A DNA stretch of 64,000 nt. It comes from Gemmatimonadota bacterium (GTDB lineage: Bacteria; Gemmatimonadota; Gemmatimonadetes; Gemmatimonadales; Gemmatimonadaceae). The stretch is from positions 186,001 to 250,000 of the forward strand of contig JAPLKU010000003.1 of the NCBI GenBank assembly GCA_026387935.1. Reading direction: 5' to 3'. A program made the position numbers and the translations under genes. Below are positions 8,614 through 17,094 of the stretch, piece after piece. Position 1 is the first letter of the stretch; each line of letters opens with the position of its first letter. The notes beneath the pieces are model-generated. The model did not search any database. It was not told the DNA's origin and saw only the letters and a program-made list of their open reading frames with translations.

Positions 8614-10038
8614 GTGGCCCCACGCGACCTCAAGAATCCGAGTGTCGTCATCCTCGTTGCCGATGGTGCGCGGCCCGATGTCCTTGCGGCCGCGATAGAT
8701 ACGGGTGCCCTCCCGACTCTCGCGAGGCTCCGCAGCGAGGGCGGACTGCACACGGTTTCGTCGGTATTCCCCTCGGTTACGGGGCCGGCCTACACGCCAT
8801 TCTTGATGGGCCGACATCCGGGCCCGATTGGGCTCGCCGGAATTCGATGGTTCGACCGAGCGCGCGCACGAACGCGATGGCCGTCGTGGTCAAGGAGCTA
8901 TGTCGGAATCGATATGCTCGAATTGGACCGCGACCTCGACCCTGCGGCGCCGACCCTCTTTGAACTCGCCTCCAGCCGCCTCGGGGCGTTGAGCGTGATC
9001 GAGCGGGGATTGCAGCGCCATGAAATCGTCGCGCGCGGGGCCGCATTCACGGCACGCGCCGCCCTTGCGCACTTTCGCGGAAACGTCGAAGGCTGGCTCG
9101 ACATCGATCGTCGAGTGGCGGGGACCTTTACGCGCCGTCTCGCTGCCGAACGTCCGCAATTTGGTTTTTGTGCGCTAACCGGCATCGACAAGACGTCGCA
9201 CTCGGCTGGCCACGCTGCGCCGGTCGTGCTGGACGCAATGAAAATCGTCGATCAAACCGCGGCGACCATTCGCGCCGATGCAGAGCGCGACGGAAGCTGG
9301 GACGCGATGCACATGTGGATCGTGAGTGATCACGGCCACTCGCCCGTGCATACCCACGACGACCTCGCCGATCTCCTGCGCGCGCACGGCGTTTCGGTGC
9401 GGACGCATCCGTGGACCGTCGGAATCGGTCAGCGCGCTGCCGTAATGGTGAGCGGCAATTCGATGGCGCACCTCTATCTCGACATCGACAAGCTCGCGCG
9501 ACCTTGGTGGTCCGCGCTCTCGAGCGAATGGGAGTGGCTCGCCGAGTTGCTGCTCGCGCGCGACTCCACGGACCTGCTCCTGTTGCCGCTGAACGAATCC
9601 GCCTGCGAAGTCCGCAGCCGCACGCGCGGAACGGCGCACGTCTCAACAGCGAGCGGACACCTCTCCTACCGTCCGCTCACGGGCGATCCGCTCGGCCTCG
9701 GCGAACTCAACGCGCTCGATCCCGATGCGGCGCACGACGCGACGGCCGCCAGTGATTATCCCGACGCGCTGGTCCAGATCGCCCTGCTCGCGGGCAGCGC
9801 ACGCGCCGGCGATCTCATCGTGAGCGCGGCGCGCGGCTGGGATTTTCGCGCGAAGTGGGAGCCCATTCCACATCGTTCTGCCCACGGTGCGCTCCACCGC
9901 GAACACATGGCGGTTCCGTTGCTGATCAACAGACCCGCGGCCCGACGTCCGCGCCGGACTGTCGATCTGTTCCCAAGCGCACTCGAAGCGCTCGGCATCG
10001 CCGCGCCACCCCTATGCGACGGCCGTAGCTGGCGGTAG
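8614..10038 (+). CDS. Alkaline phosphatase superfamily / type I phosphodiesterase-like protein
   Basis: 474-residue protein of the type I phosphodiesterase / nucleotide pyrophosphatase clan. The N-terminal metal site VVILVADGARPDVL and the nucleophile region SSVFPSVTGPAYTPFLMGRHP (Thr as candidate nucleophile) are visible; the second metal site is GIDKTSHSAGHA and WIVSDHGHSPVHTH, and a final His-containing HRSAHGALHREHMAVP closes the site. These are the Asp/His ligands expected for a two-metal phosphodiesterase. No signal peptide is seen, so it is probably cytoplasmic. The start codon is GTG, 21 bp from the divergent LOG gene. Substrate unknown. Confidence 0.82.
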   Translation: MAPRDLKNPSVVILVADGARPDVLAAAIDTGALPTLARLRSEGGLHTVSSVFPSVTGPAYTPFLMGRHPGPIGLAGIRWFDRARARTRWPSWSRSYVGIDMLELDRDLDPAAPTLFELASSRLGALSVIERGLQRHEIVARGAAFTARAALAHFRGNVEGWLDIDRRVAGTFTRRLAAERPQFGFCALTGIDKTSHSAGHAAPVVLDAMKIVDQTAATIRADAERDGSWDAMHMWIVSDHGHSPVHTHDDLADLLRAHGVSVRTHPWTVGIGQRAAVMVSGNSMAHLYLDIDKLARPWWSALSSEWEWLAELLLARDSTDLLLLPLNESACEVRSRTRGTAHVSTASGHLSYRPLTGDPLGLGELNALDPDAAHDATAASDYPDALVQIALLAGSARAGDLIVSAARGWDFRAKWEPIPHRSAHGALHREHMAVPLLINRPAARRPRRTVDLFPSALEALGIAAPPLCDGRSWR

Positions 10039-10065
10039 CTGGAAGTCGCGCGCCACCAGGGGCCG

Positions 10066-11382
10066 CTACGCCGAGCTGTCTCGCAACAGGTCCTTCATGC
10101 GCTGCGCGAGCGCATGCTGACGCTGGCGCAGTGCGGCGATCCGCTCCGGATATTTTCGCAGAATGAAGAACCGCCGAACGGCCTGCCAGACGAATTGCTG
10201 CGACTCGCCGACCCTGATCGCGAGAAACGCGAATGACGGCAACAGGATGAAGGTCGCGATCCCGGCCAGCCAGCCGAACGCCAGCCCGGTCGCCACCGCG
10301 AGCAGCAGGAACCAGACTCCAAAGACCACGAACCCGTACATCACGCGGAACGTAGGGACCGAATCGTCGCCTTCTTTCGTCGAGGCTGTTGTGCCGACCC
10401 GACCAGCGATCTCGCGCGGAATCCAGAACAACACCACACCAACCGCAGCAATCGGCATCATCACGAGCCAGGGAATCTGACTGGCCAGCCACGGCACAGC
10501 CTTCTTCGCTCCCGTCTGCACTCGCAACGCGTGGGCCGTCAACCCGATGCGACCGAGTACGCGGTCGTGGCTGCGTAGCTCGCGCGCCAACGCGCGCCAC
10601 CCATTGTCTTCGCCGAGGCGGAGTTTTGACAGCGCATCGGTTGTCACTTCGAGTCGCTCCATCTTGCCCTTGGTGCCGCCCTCGCCACCGAACTCCGCAC
10701 TCCACACATCTTCCGCAATTCGCACGAGCGATTCGTCGCGCCAGGTGTGGAGGTTGAGCGTCACCGTCCGCATGGACGCTTCGATGCGTCGGGTGAGCTC
10801 GCGAACCGCTTCGCGATCCTTGGGGCCGCGCGCGGCGAGATCATTCCACTTGCATGACTCGCCGACCACAACGCCGGCTTTGCTTCGAAACGTGCGCCGG
10901 TCGGCAAACACCATGCCAATCGGGATGATCGGGAACGAACGACCAAGCTCGGCCGCCGCGCCAAGCGCAATCCGCGCCGCGCCGGTTTTGAGCGGCTGGA
11001 GGTGCGACGCGCTGTGGCTGATGCCTTCAGGGAAGATGCCGACCGCATCGCCCTGGGCGATGGCGGCATACACGGCGCGAAACACATCAAGGTTCTGCGC
11101 CACCAGCTTCGGATCGTCCTGCGCCCGGTACACCGGCACCGAACCAACCCCCTTCACAAGCCAACCCAGTCCCGGATACGTGAAGAGCGGCGCCTTGGCC
11201 ATGAACCGCACTGGCCGCTGCGACGCCACGACGACAAATGCCGTGTCCAGCAGCGAGTTCGTGTGATTGGCCACAAACAACGCCGGGCCGACACTGGGCG
11301 GCATCGCACCGCCGACAGTGACCCGATAGTAGCCGCGCGACGCCACTCGGCTGATCCACGGCATGACGCGATTCATCCACAT
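10066..11382 (-). CDS. PlsC-type 1-acylglycerol-3-phosphate acyltransferase with C-terminal membrane domain
   Basis: Transfers an acyl chain to the sn-2 position of lysophosphatidate or a related lipid. The acyltransferase motif NHTNSLLD (H-x4-D) is near residue 43, followed by FMAKAPLFTYPGLGWLVK and FPEGISHS, the second family motif. After ~200 residues comes an extension with two or three hydrophobic helices (PWLVMMPIAAVGVVLFWIP, YGFVVFGVWFLLLAVATGL, WLAGIATFILLPSFAFLAI), typical of a large PlsC subgroup. The start is set at ATG (MWMNRVMPW); the frame is open for 130 further residues upstream but those are unlike the family and overlap the divergent gene. Confidence 0.87.
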   Translation of the reverse strand: MWMNRVMPWISRVASRGYYRVTVGGAMPPSVGPALFVANHTNSLLDTAFVVVASQRPVRFMAKAPLFTYPGLGWLVKGVGSVPVYRAQDDPKLVAQNLDVFRAVYAAIAQGDAVGIFPEGISHSASHLQPLKTGAARIALGAAAELGRSFPIIPIGMVFADRRTFRSKAGVVVGESCKWNDLAARGPKDREAVRELTRRIEASMRTVTLNLHTWRDESLVRIAEDVWSAEFGGEGGTKGKMERLEVTTDALSKLRLGEDNGWRALARELRSHDRVLGRIGLTAHALRVQTGAKKAVPWLASQIPWLVMMPIAAVGVVLFWIPREIAGRVGTTASTKEGDDSVPTFRVMYGFVVFGVWFLLLAVATGLAFGWLAGIATFILLPSFAFLAIRVGESQQFVWQAVRRFFILRKYPERIAALRQRQHALAQRMKDLLRDSSA

Positions 11383-11442
11383 CGGATGGAATGATACCGC
11401 GCTGCTTGCCGCTGGCGCAGCCGGATTCCACTCTGCCGTTGA

Positions 11443-11724
11443 ATGCACCCGTCGCGGATGCCACCTTACGTCAACATGACATGGACTGGTCTCGCTATTC
11501 GGCTCGCCATGCGGTGCATCGCGCACCCGACACTGGCGCTGGACCTCGTGCGCGTTGCGTGGCGCTTCCGTGCGCGCGACTGGTACCGCCAGTGGCCATT
11601 TTTGCCGGTCCCGGATCGCACCTACATGGATTGGCGAATGCACACGGCCTTTGGCGACCATCATGCGATTCCGTCCGCGGACGACGTGGCGCGGTACGCA
11701 CGGTGGGCGAGCCGGATTCCCTGA
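11443..11724 (+). CDS. Small conserved-looking protein of unknown function
   Basis: Up to 93 residues (the likely start may be the ATG at 11476, giving MTWTGLAIRLAMRC). The protein is rich in Trp, Tyr and Arg with DWYRQWPFLPVPDRTYMDWR in the centre and ends ARYARWASRIP. It ends 7 bp before the TTG start of queG, and GAGG within its stop region can serve as the queG ribosome binding site, so the two are probably co-translated. I do not recognise a family. Support comes from coding-like composition, operon position and filling the gap between plsC and queG exactly. Confidence 0.55.
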   Translation: MHPSRMPPYVNMTWTGLAIRLAMRCIAHPTLALDLVRVAWRFRARDWYRQWPFLPVPDRTYMDWRMHTAFGDHHAIPSADDVARYARWASRIP

Positions 11725-11731
11725 GGCCACG

Positions 11732-12775
11732 TTGACGCGCGCCACGACGCACGCGCTCGCCACGCAACTCAAGGCGCAGGCCTACGGACTGGGGTTCGAT
11801 CTCGCCGGTATCGCCACCCTCGGCCCGGCACAATCCGCCGCACACTACGACGAATGGGTCGGACGCGGGTACGCGGGCACGATGGAATACATGGAGCGCA
11901 ACGCCGAGGTTCGCCGCGACTCGCGACTCCCCGAGCCGGGCATGCAATCGGCGCTCGTGGTCGGACTCAACTACGGCGGCACACAACCCACCGGGAGCAT
12001 CGCCCGCTACGCGCGCGGCGACGACTATCACCGGCTGATGTGGGATCGCCTCGAGACGCTCGGCGCCTGGCTCGCCAATCAGACCGGCGGAAAGGCGCGC
12101 GCGTTCGTAGACACCGCGCCCGTGCTCGAGCGCGATCTCGCGCGGCGCGCGGGGCTTGGATGGTTTGGTAAAAACACTACGTTGATCAATCCGCGGCTTG
12201 GATCGTTCTTTTTTATCGGGGCGCTGTTCACGGACGTCGTGCTCGAGCCGGATGCGCCATTCGAGGACGATCGCTGCGGCACCTGCACACGCTGCATCGA
12301 CGCCTGCCCCACGGATGCCATCGTCGCACCCCGGGAACTCGACGCGACCCGCTGCATCTCGTACCTCACGATTGAGTTGCGTGACGCCATTCCCGAGCCG
12401 CTGCGCCCACACATCGGCGAGCTCGTCTACGGCTGCGATATCTGCCAGGACGTGTGCCCGTGGAATGTTCGCTTCTCGCGCGATCTCACCGAACTGGCCC
12501 TCGCGCCACGAGCCGCCATTGCGGGCAAAAGCGCTCGCACGATTGCACGGGATTTTCTCGTAATGGACGACGACACCTATCGCACGACGTTCCGCAATTC
12601 GGCAATGAAGCGCGCGAAACTCGGCGGACTGCAACGCAACGCGGCAGTCGTCCTCGGTAACGTCGGTGATTCCACGGACGTCGAACTGTTGAGCGCCGTA
12701 GCCGCACGCGCCGAACCGCTGGTGCAGGAGCATGCCGATTGGGCCATCAACCAGATTGGCGCACGTACACGATGA
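11732..12775 (+). CDS. queG: Epoxyqueuosine reductase
   Basis: Cobalamin- and [4Fe-4S]-dependent enzyme for the last step of tRNA queuosine synthesis, reducing epoxyqueuosine. The two cluster motifs are present: CGTCTRCIDACPTDA and YGCDICQDVCPWN. Upstream, ARFADTAPVLERDLA-type sequence (here AFVDTAPVLERDLARRAG) and GWFGKNTTLI match the conserved substrate and B12 region. A C-terminal HEAT-like repeat (RNAAVVLGNVGD) is normal for the family. The start is TTG at 11732 with GAGG just upstream, giving 347 residues; the frame is open further upstream but overlaps the preceding gene. The stop overlaps the next ATG (ATGA). Confidence 0.92.
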   Translation: MTRATTHALATQLKAQAYGLGFDLAGIATLGPAQSAAHYDEWVGRGYAGTMEYMERNAEVRRDSRLPEPGMQSALVVGLNYGGTQPTGSIARYARGDDYHRLMWDRLETLGAWLANQTGGKARAFVDTAPVLERDLARRAGLGWFGKNTTLINPRLGSFFFIGALFTDVVLEPDAPFEDDRCGTCTRCIDACPTDAIVAPRELDATRCISYLTIELRDAIPEPLRPHIGELVYGCDICQDVCPWNVRFSRDLTELALAPRAAIAGKSARTIARDFLVMDDDTYRTTFRNSAMKRAKLGGLQRNAAVVLGNVGDSTDVELLSAVAARAEPLVQEHADWAINQIGARTR

Positions 12776-13689
12776 TCGCCGCGCGCACGCGATACACCAG
12801 CTGGCGCAAGACACAGCCGCGGACCCCACGTCTCGTGCAACAGACGGTCCGCGCGCGCGGCCTGGAGTTCGCGGTCTTCACGACGCCGGAAGTCGCGGGC
12901 GCTCCACCGCTGATGTGTGTGAACGGCGGCATGATCTACAGTCATGCGCTGCTCTGGCCGGCGCTCTCGTCACTGGCGACGAGCCGGCAGATCATTCTGT
13001 ACGATCTGCGTGGCCGTGGCGCGTCAACGGCCGCACCGGGACCACGACAGTCGCGCATCGAGTTCGACGCGGGTGATCTCCCGGCGATTCGCGAAGCCCT
13101 CGGCATCGCACGATGGGACCTGCTCGGCCACTCGTGGGGCGGTGGCATCGCCATGCTCGCTGCGGCGCGGGACCCACTCGGCGTGCGGCGCCTCGTGCTC
13201 GCGGATGCCGTGGGATCAACGAGCGAATGGATTGCTGACCTGCACCCCGCTGCACTCGCACGCCTCGAGGGGCGGGAGCGCGCCATTCTCGATGCGCTTG
13301 ATCCGCGGCTGCTGCACGACGACAATCCCGAACTCCACGCCGAATACTCGCGCGCGATCTATCCCGCCTGGTTCGTGGACCGTGAGCTCGGCGGTGCCTT
13401 CGCGCCACCGCGCGAAACCAGTGTGACCGGCTCGTCCGTGGCGGCACGACTCCGCCGTGAGGGGTATGACTGGCGTGCGGACATTCGTGCGATTGCGGCA
13501 ACAACACTCCTGGTGCATGGCGACGGCGATTTGCTCTCCGTCGCGCTGGCGCAGGCCACGGCCTCTGTGATTCCGCGCGCCGAGGTCGCGGTGGTCGCTG
13601 GCGCTGGCCACATGCCGTTCTGGGAACAGCCCGAAGCATTCTTCGGAACAGTGCAGACCTTTCTTGCCGCCAGAGACCGTGGCGCATGA
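12772..13689 (+). CDS. Alpha/beta hydrolase (proline iminopeptidase-like)
   Basis: 305-residue alpha/beta hydrolase. The nucleophile elbow GHSWGGGIA carries Ser near residue 116; the oxyanion segment VNGGMIYSH precedes it, DGDLLSVAL carries the likely acid Asp, and GAGHMPFWEQPEAF the catalytic His. The triad is therefore complete. No signal peptide is seen. It sits between queG and a matrixin-like protease with ATGA overlaps on both sides, so it is part of a tight operon. Substrate is unknown; similarity is of the broad peptidase/esterase type. Confidence 0.85.
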   Translation: MIAARTRYTSWRKTQPRTPRLVQQTVRARGLEFAVFTTPEVAGAPPLMCVNGGMIYSHALLWPALSSLATSRQIILYDLRGRGASTAAPGPRQSRIEFDAGDLPAIREALGIARWDLLGHSWGGGIAMLAAARDPLGVRRLVLADAVGSTSEWIADLHPAALARLEGRERAILDALDPRLLHDDNPELHAEYSRAIYPAWFVDRELGGAFAPPRETSVTGSSVAARLRREGYDWRADIRAIAATTLLVHGDGDLLSVALAQATASVIPRAEVAVVAGAGHMPFWEQPEAFFGTVQTFLAARDRGA

Positions 13690-14471
13690 CACGAACGGAG
13701 CGCCTCCTCGGCGCCGTCGTGCTGACCTTTGTCGGCTTCATCGCCTTTCAGGGCACGCGCACCTCTCGTGCGCGCGCCGCCAAGCCAACCGCCGGTGAAG
13801 ACACGAGCGCAACGGTCCTGACGACGGAAGAGGGTGACATGGTGCGGGTGCGGCGTTCCACGCTGGCGCCGCCACCGCCGCGCGATTTCGCGGCCATCAC
13901 GCAGCTCATCACGGACGGTCGCACGGTCACGTACCTGGACGACATCCTCGCCGCTCGCAACGGGCATGTCGCGCGATGGGTGGACCGGCGCGACGATCCA
14001 ATTCGCGTGTGGGTGCAGCCAAAGCCTGGCGTGGAAGACTTCTGGCCGGACTACCCGGCGCTTGCCAAGGATGCGTTTTACACTTGGTCAAACGCCGGAA
14101 TTCCGGTGCGGTTTCTTTTTGTGGACGATTCCGCCGGGGCAGAAGCGCGACTGCGATGGGTGGATCGCTTCAATGACACTGCCGCCGGAAAGACCTACTG
14201 GGCGCGCGATCCCAACTGGTGGATTTTGGGCGGAGACATCGAGGTGGCGCTCCACTCTGCCACCGGGGTCGCGTACGACCGAGACGCCGTCCACGCAATT
14301 GCGCTGCATGAAGTCGGGCACCTGATCGGCCTCGATCACTCAGCCGACCAGGAGAACATCATGGCGCCGCGGGTACACACCAAGCGGCTGTCACCAACGG
14401 ATCTCCGCACCGCGCACCTCGTCTACCAGCTGCCGCCGGGATCCGTGCGCGACACGACGATCCGGCCCTAG
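13686..14471 (+). CDS. Matrixin-family zinc metalloprotease
   Basis: 261-residue protein with an N-terminal hydrophobic signal or anchor (LLGAVVLTFVGFIAF). The zinc-binding motif HEVGHLIGLDHS (HExxHxxGxxH) and the Met-turn-like segment NIMAPRV follow at the C-terminal end, as in matrix-metalloprotease-like bacterial enzymes. The upstream region (VWVQPKPGVEDFWPDY, RFLFVDDSAGAEARLRW) matches the matrixin N-lobe. Likely secreted or periplasmic. ATGA overlap with the alpha/beta hydrolase gene; last gene of the queG unit and convergent with the PDZ gene. Confidence 0.87.
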   Translation: MTRTERLLGAVVLTFVGFIAFQGTRTSRARAAKPTAGEDTSATVLTTEEGDMVRVRRSTLAPPPPRDFAAITQLITDGRTVTYLDDILAARNGHVARWVDRRDDPIRVWVQPKPGVEDFWPDYPALAKDAFYTWSNAGIPVRFLFVDDSAGAEARLRWVDRFNDTAAGKTYWARDPNWWILGGDIEVALHSATGVAYDRDAVHAIALHEVGHLIGLDHSADQENIMAPRVHTKRLSPTDLRTAHLVYQLPPGSVRDTTIRP

Positions 14472-14496
14472 CCGCGCGGCAGCCTCCCCGTGGCAG

Positions 14497-15642
14497 TTAC
14501 TTCCCGTCGCGCGGCTTCAGGACGATGCTGACTTCCTTGCGGGCGCGGAGCAACTTGAGCGTCACGCCATCCTTGCCGGCGTCATTCACGGCGCGCCAGA
14601 GCGCGCCCGAAGAAGCCACCGGCGTGTCGCCAACGGCCAGCACGACATCGCCCTTGCGGAGTCCGGCGGTCTGCGCGGGGCTGCCCTGTGCAACCGCCAC
14701 TACGAGCAGGCCCTTGTCCGCGCCCACCAGCTCGCGCCACTCAGCGTCGAGGATGACGAACGTGGCGCCGGCAATGACGTTCGCGCCACCCATCGCGAAT
14801 GGCGTGACGGTGGAATAACTGAATCCGTCGCGCGGTTGTGGTGTGCGCTCTGGATTCGTCGAGCGCGGCACAAAGCCCTGCGAACCGACTTCAATGCGCT
14901 GCATGAACGACGTCTGCGGTGAAAAACGGAACCCACTGACCACATCGTCTACACCGGCGCACGGTGAACCGTATTCGCCTGGACGTTTGTCGACCTGAAC
15001 GCTGAACTCACGGGTCTTGCCATCGCGAAGCACCCTGAGCGACAGCTTGGCACCGGGCTTCAATAGTGCGCCGAGCGGAAACGGCTTCTTCGCATCATTG
15101 CCGGCAATCCACATGACTTCGTCAGACGCTTCAAGTCCTGCGCGCTGCGCAGGAGAGCCCGGCTCAACCGAAACGATCGTCGGGCGCTCGCCGAGGAAGT
15201 ACATCGCGGGGCTGCCGCGGCGCTGCATCACTTCGATGCCTTCGAAGTTGATGCCCATATAGCCCTCAGGCTGCGCATCCTGCGAGGCGCACTGCATCTT
15301 GATCGCTGACATGAGCCCGGCATTGCGCCGAATTGTGGATGCAAGTTGTGCTTCGAGTTCGCGCGCGTTGCGGCCGTCGCGCTCGGTGCGAAGCGCCATG
15401 CCGAGCCGCTCTTCCATGTGCCGCGAGGTCAACAACTCACCGACCATCCGGATGATGTCATCGCCCGAGACGTTCACCCCCACGCGAACGACGGTGTCGT
15501 GCCCGGTCGTGTCCACCATGCGGGTGCGCGGCATCACTCGCGCCGGCGTTGCCTGCGCCACGAGCGACGACGCGACCACCACGCCGCATACGGCAAGCCC
15601 CGCGACGAGCCGCATCTTTGCAACACCCATTCCGGTACGCAC
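14497..15642 (-). CDS. PDZ-domain exported protein
   Basis: 381 residues with a signal peptide (likely mature start after SSLVAQA). Two PDZ domains can be read: about residues 125-215 (GYMGINFEG ... VEPGSPAQRAGLEASDEVMWI) and 290-375 (VVAVAQGSPAQTAGLRKGDVVLAVGD). No protease domain is present, so it is a PDZ-only binding protein, perhaps sensing misfolded envelope proteins or binding C-termini. It directly follows the anti-sigma gene (GTG right after TAG; an ATG start at 15615 is an alternative and gives a cleaner signal peptide), forming a sigma / anti-sigma / PDZ operon. Confidence 0.82.
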   Translation of the reverse strand: MRTGMGVAKMRLVAGLAVCGVVVASSLVAQATPARVMPRTRMVDTTGHDTVVRVGVNVSGDDIIRMVGELLTSRHMEERLGMALRTERDGRNARELEAQLASTIRRNAGLMSAIKMQCASQDAQPEGYMGINFEGIEVMQRRGSPAMYFLGERPTIVSVEPGSPAQRAGLEASDEVMWIAGNDAKKPFPLGALLKPGAKLSLRVLRDGKTREFSVQVDKRPGEYGSPCAGVDDVVSGFRFSPQTSFMQRIEVGSQGFVPRSTNPERTPQPRDGFSYSTVTPFAMGGANVIAGATFVILDAEWRELVGADKGLLVVAVAQGSPAQTAGLRKGDVVLAVGDTPVASSGALWRAVNDAGKDGVTLKLLRARKEVSIVLKPRDGK

Positions 15643-16338
15643 CTAGTACCTCCCGAGGCGCTGCTTGGACGGCAGCGATACCTTGAGCTGCAGCAGCGTC
15701 TGCTCGCGCGCCGTCTGAAACGCGAGGTAGTACTGATTGAGCAACGGATCCTGCGGCGCGCGGTATAAGCCCGTGCGCGTTGCGACTGCCATCTCGTCGA
15801 GCGCGGCGAGCCGCGTACGATAGGCGTCCGTGTTCAGACCATTGAAGTGTTGGCTGGTGTCCTGAGCCGCCAGGAAGGCCGCGGCATTCTGGTACGCCTG
15901 CTGCGAACTCATCATGACCTGAATCGCTTCATCCTGCGATTTGAAGCCCGTGGTCTTGGTCGCCACGTTCGACAGGCCAGTGGGCGCAGTGCTCGTGCCA
16001 AGCGACAGGAGTGGTGCGCCAACGGTCATGCGGCCTGCCGCTGCACCGGCGACAATGAATCCGAGCGACGCCGCGATCCGGACCGCCCAGCGCATGTACG
16101 TCGCGCGACGGTCGGCGCCATCAATCATTCCCTCGGCGCGAAGTCGCGGCACCAGCGCGTCGAACTTCGAACTCGGCGGTCCGAAACTCGAACTCGCCGC
16201 GGCAGCGAGCCGGGAAAGTTTCCGTTGGGCCGCCAGCTCGGCGGTGCAGGCCGCACAGTTCGTCACGTGCGCCGATTCAATTGGCGTCAGCGTGTCGTCC
16301 ACCAGGGCCGCGAGACGTTCAGGAGTGAGATGCGACAT
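15643..16338 (-). CDS. Zinc-finger anti-sigma factor
   Basis: Membrane-anchored anti-sigma factor. The zinc-binding anti-sigma motif H-x3-C-x2-C is visible in SAHVTNCAACTAEL near the N-terminus, and a single transmembrane helix (IAASLGFIVAGAAAG) lies near residue 105. The rest, about 110 residues, would be periplasmic. The start ATG (MSHLTPERL) overlaps the end of the sigma factor gene by 20 bp, the classic arrangement for translational coupling. It should hold the ECF sigma factor inactive until an envelope signal is received. Confidence 0.87.
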   Translation of the reverse strand: MSHLTPERLAALVDDTLTPIESAHVTNCAACTAELAAQRKLSRLAAAASSSFGPPSSKFDALVPRLRAEGMIDGADRRATYMRWAVRIAASLGFIVAGAAAGRMTVGAPLLSLGTSTAPTGLSNVATKTTGFKSQDEAIQVMMSSQQAYQNAAAFLAAQDTSQHFNGLNTDAYRTRLAALDEMAVATRTGLYRAPQDPLLNQYYLAFQTAREQTLLQLKVSLPSKQRLGRY

Positions 16339-16897
16339 CGTCTTCCAGTTCCTTGTTCGATGGTACGTCAACCAGGTGCGCGAGCAACCGACGAAGCTTG
16401 GCCCGCGCCTTGAACAGTTGTGACTTCGACCCGCCGGAGGTGATGCCAAGTTCAGCAGCAATCTCCTCGTGTGTGTAGCCCTCAATGTCGTGCAGCACAA
16501 ACACGGCGCGAGCACCGGGAGAGAGCTTCTCTACTGCCTCGTCGATGGTGTGCATGAGCATGGTGCGATCCCCGTCATGCTCAACCATCACCGTGTGTTC
16601 TTCAATCTCGACTTCCGTCTTTCCGAGTCGCCTGAGCGACCGCAGCGCGTTCAAGGTCCGGTTGACCGCGATGCGGTGCGTCCAGGTCGAAAACTGGGAA
16701 TCTCCGCGGTAGCCGGGCAGCGCGCGGAAAATCTGAATCCAGACTTCCTGCGCCACGTCAGCTGCCAGATCCGGGTCTCCAACCAACCGGCGCACGACCG
16801 CATCGATGCGCGGCGCGTGCTGCGTCCAAATGGCGCGCAGCGCGTCCTCGTCGCCATTGATGGCTCGACGAATCGTGATTTGGTCGGTGGGTGACAT
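16319..16897 (-). CDS. RNA polymerase ECF sigma factor
   Basis: ECF (sigma-70 group 4) factor of about 192 residues. Region 2 includes LAADVAQEVWIQIFRALPGYRGDSQF-type sequence (split here as DVAQEVWIQIF and FSTWTHRIAVNRTLNALR) and region 4 has KLSPGARAVFVLHDIEGY followed by the helix-turn-helix IAAELGITSGGSKSQLFKAR. The start is set at MSPTDQITIRR; an upstream ATG adds 23 non-conserved residues. It leads the sigma / anti-sigma / PDZ operon and is divergent from a secreted serine hydrolase; the 198-bp gap between them must hold both promoters, but I found no clear ECF-type motif. Confidence 0.92.
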   Translation of the reverse strand: MSPTDQITIRRAINGDEDALRAIWTQHAPRIDAVVRRLVGDPDLAADVAQEVWIQIFRALPGYRGDSQFSTWTHRIAVNRTLNALRSLRRLGKTEVEIEEHTVMVEHDGDRTMLMHTIDEAVEKLSPGARAVFVLHDIEGYTHEEIAAELGITSGGSKSQLFKARAKLRRLLAHLVDVPSNKELEDDVASHS

Positions 16898-17094
16898 CGG
16901 ATCTGTAAACTTGGTCACGCGGGACTCGCGGAGGGTTTCCCCCGCCACCCCATATAGTTGCAGCACCCCGCGAGAGATCGTCTTGACTCGCAGGGGATTA
17001 ATCCGTAGTTCAGGTCGTTGGGCTTAACTGTAGAGTCGCCTGTGGTCCCGGGACTATCCCGGCCGGTGCAGTTTGTTCCTCCAAGTCAAAACCT

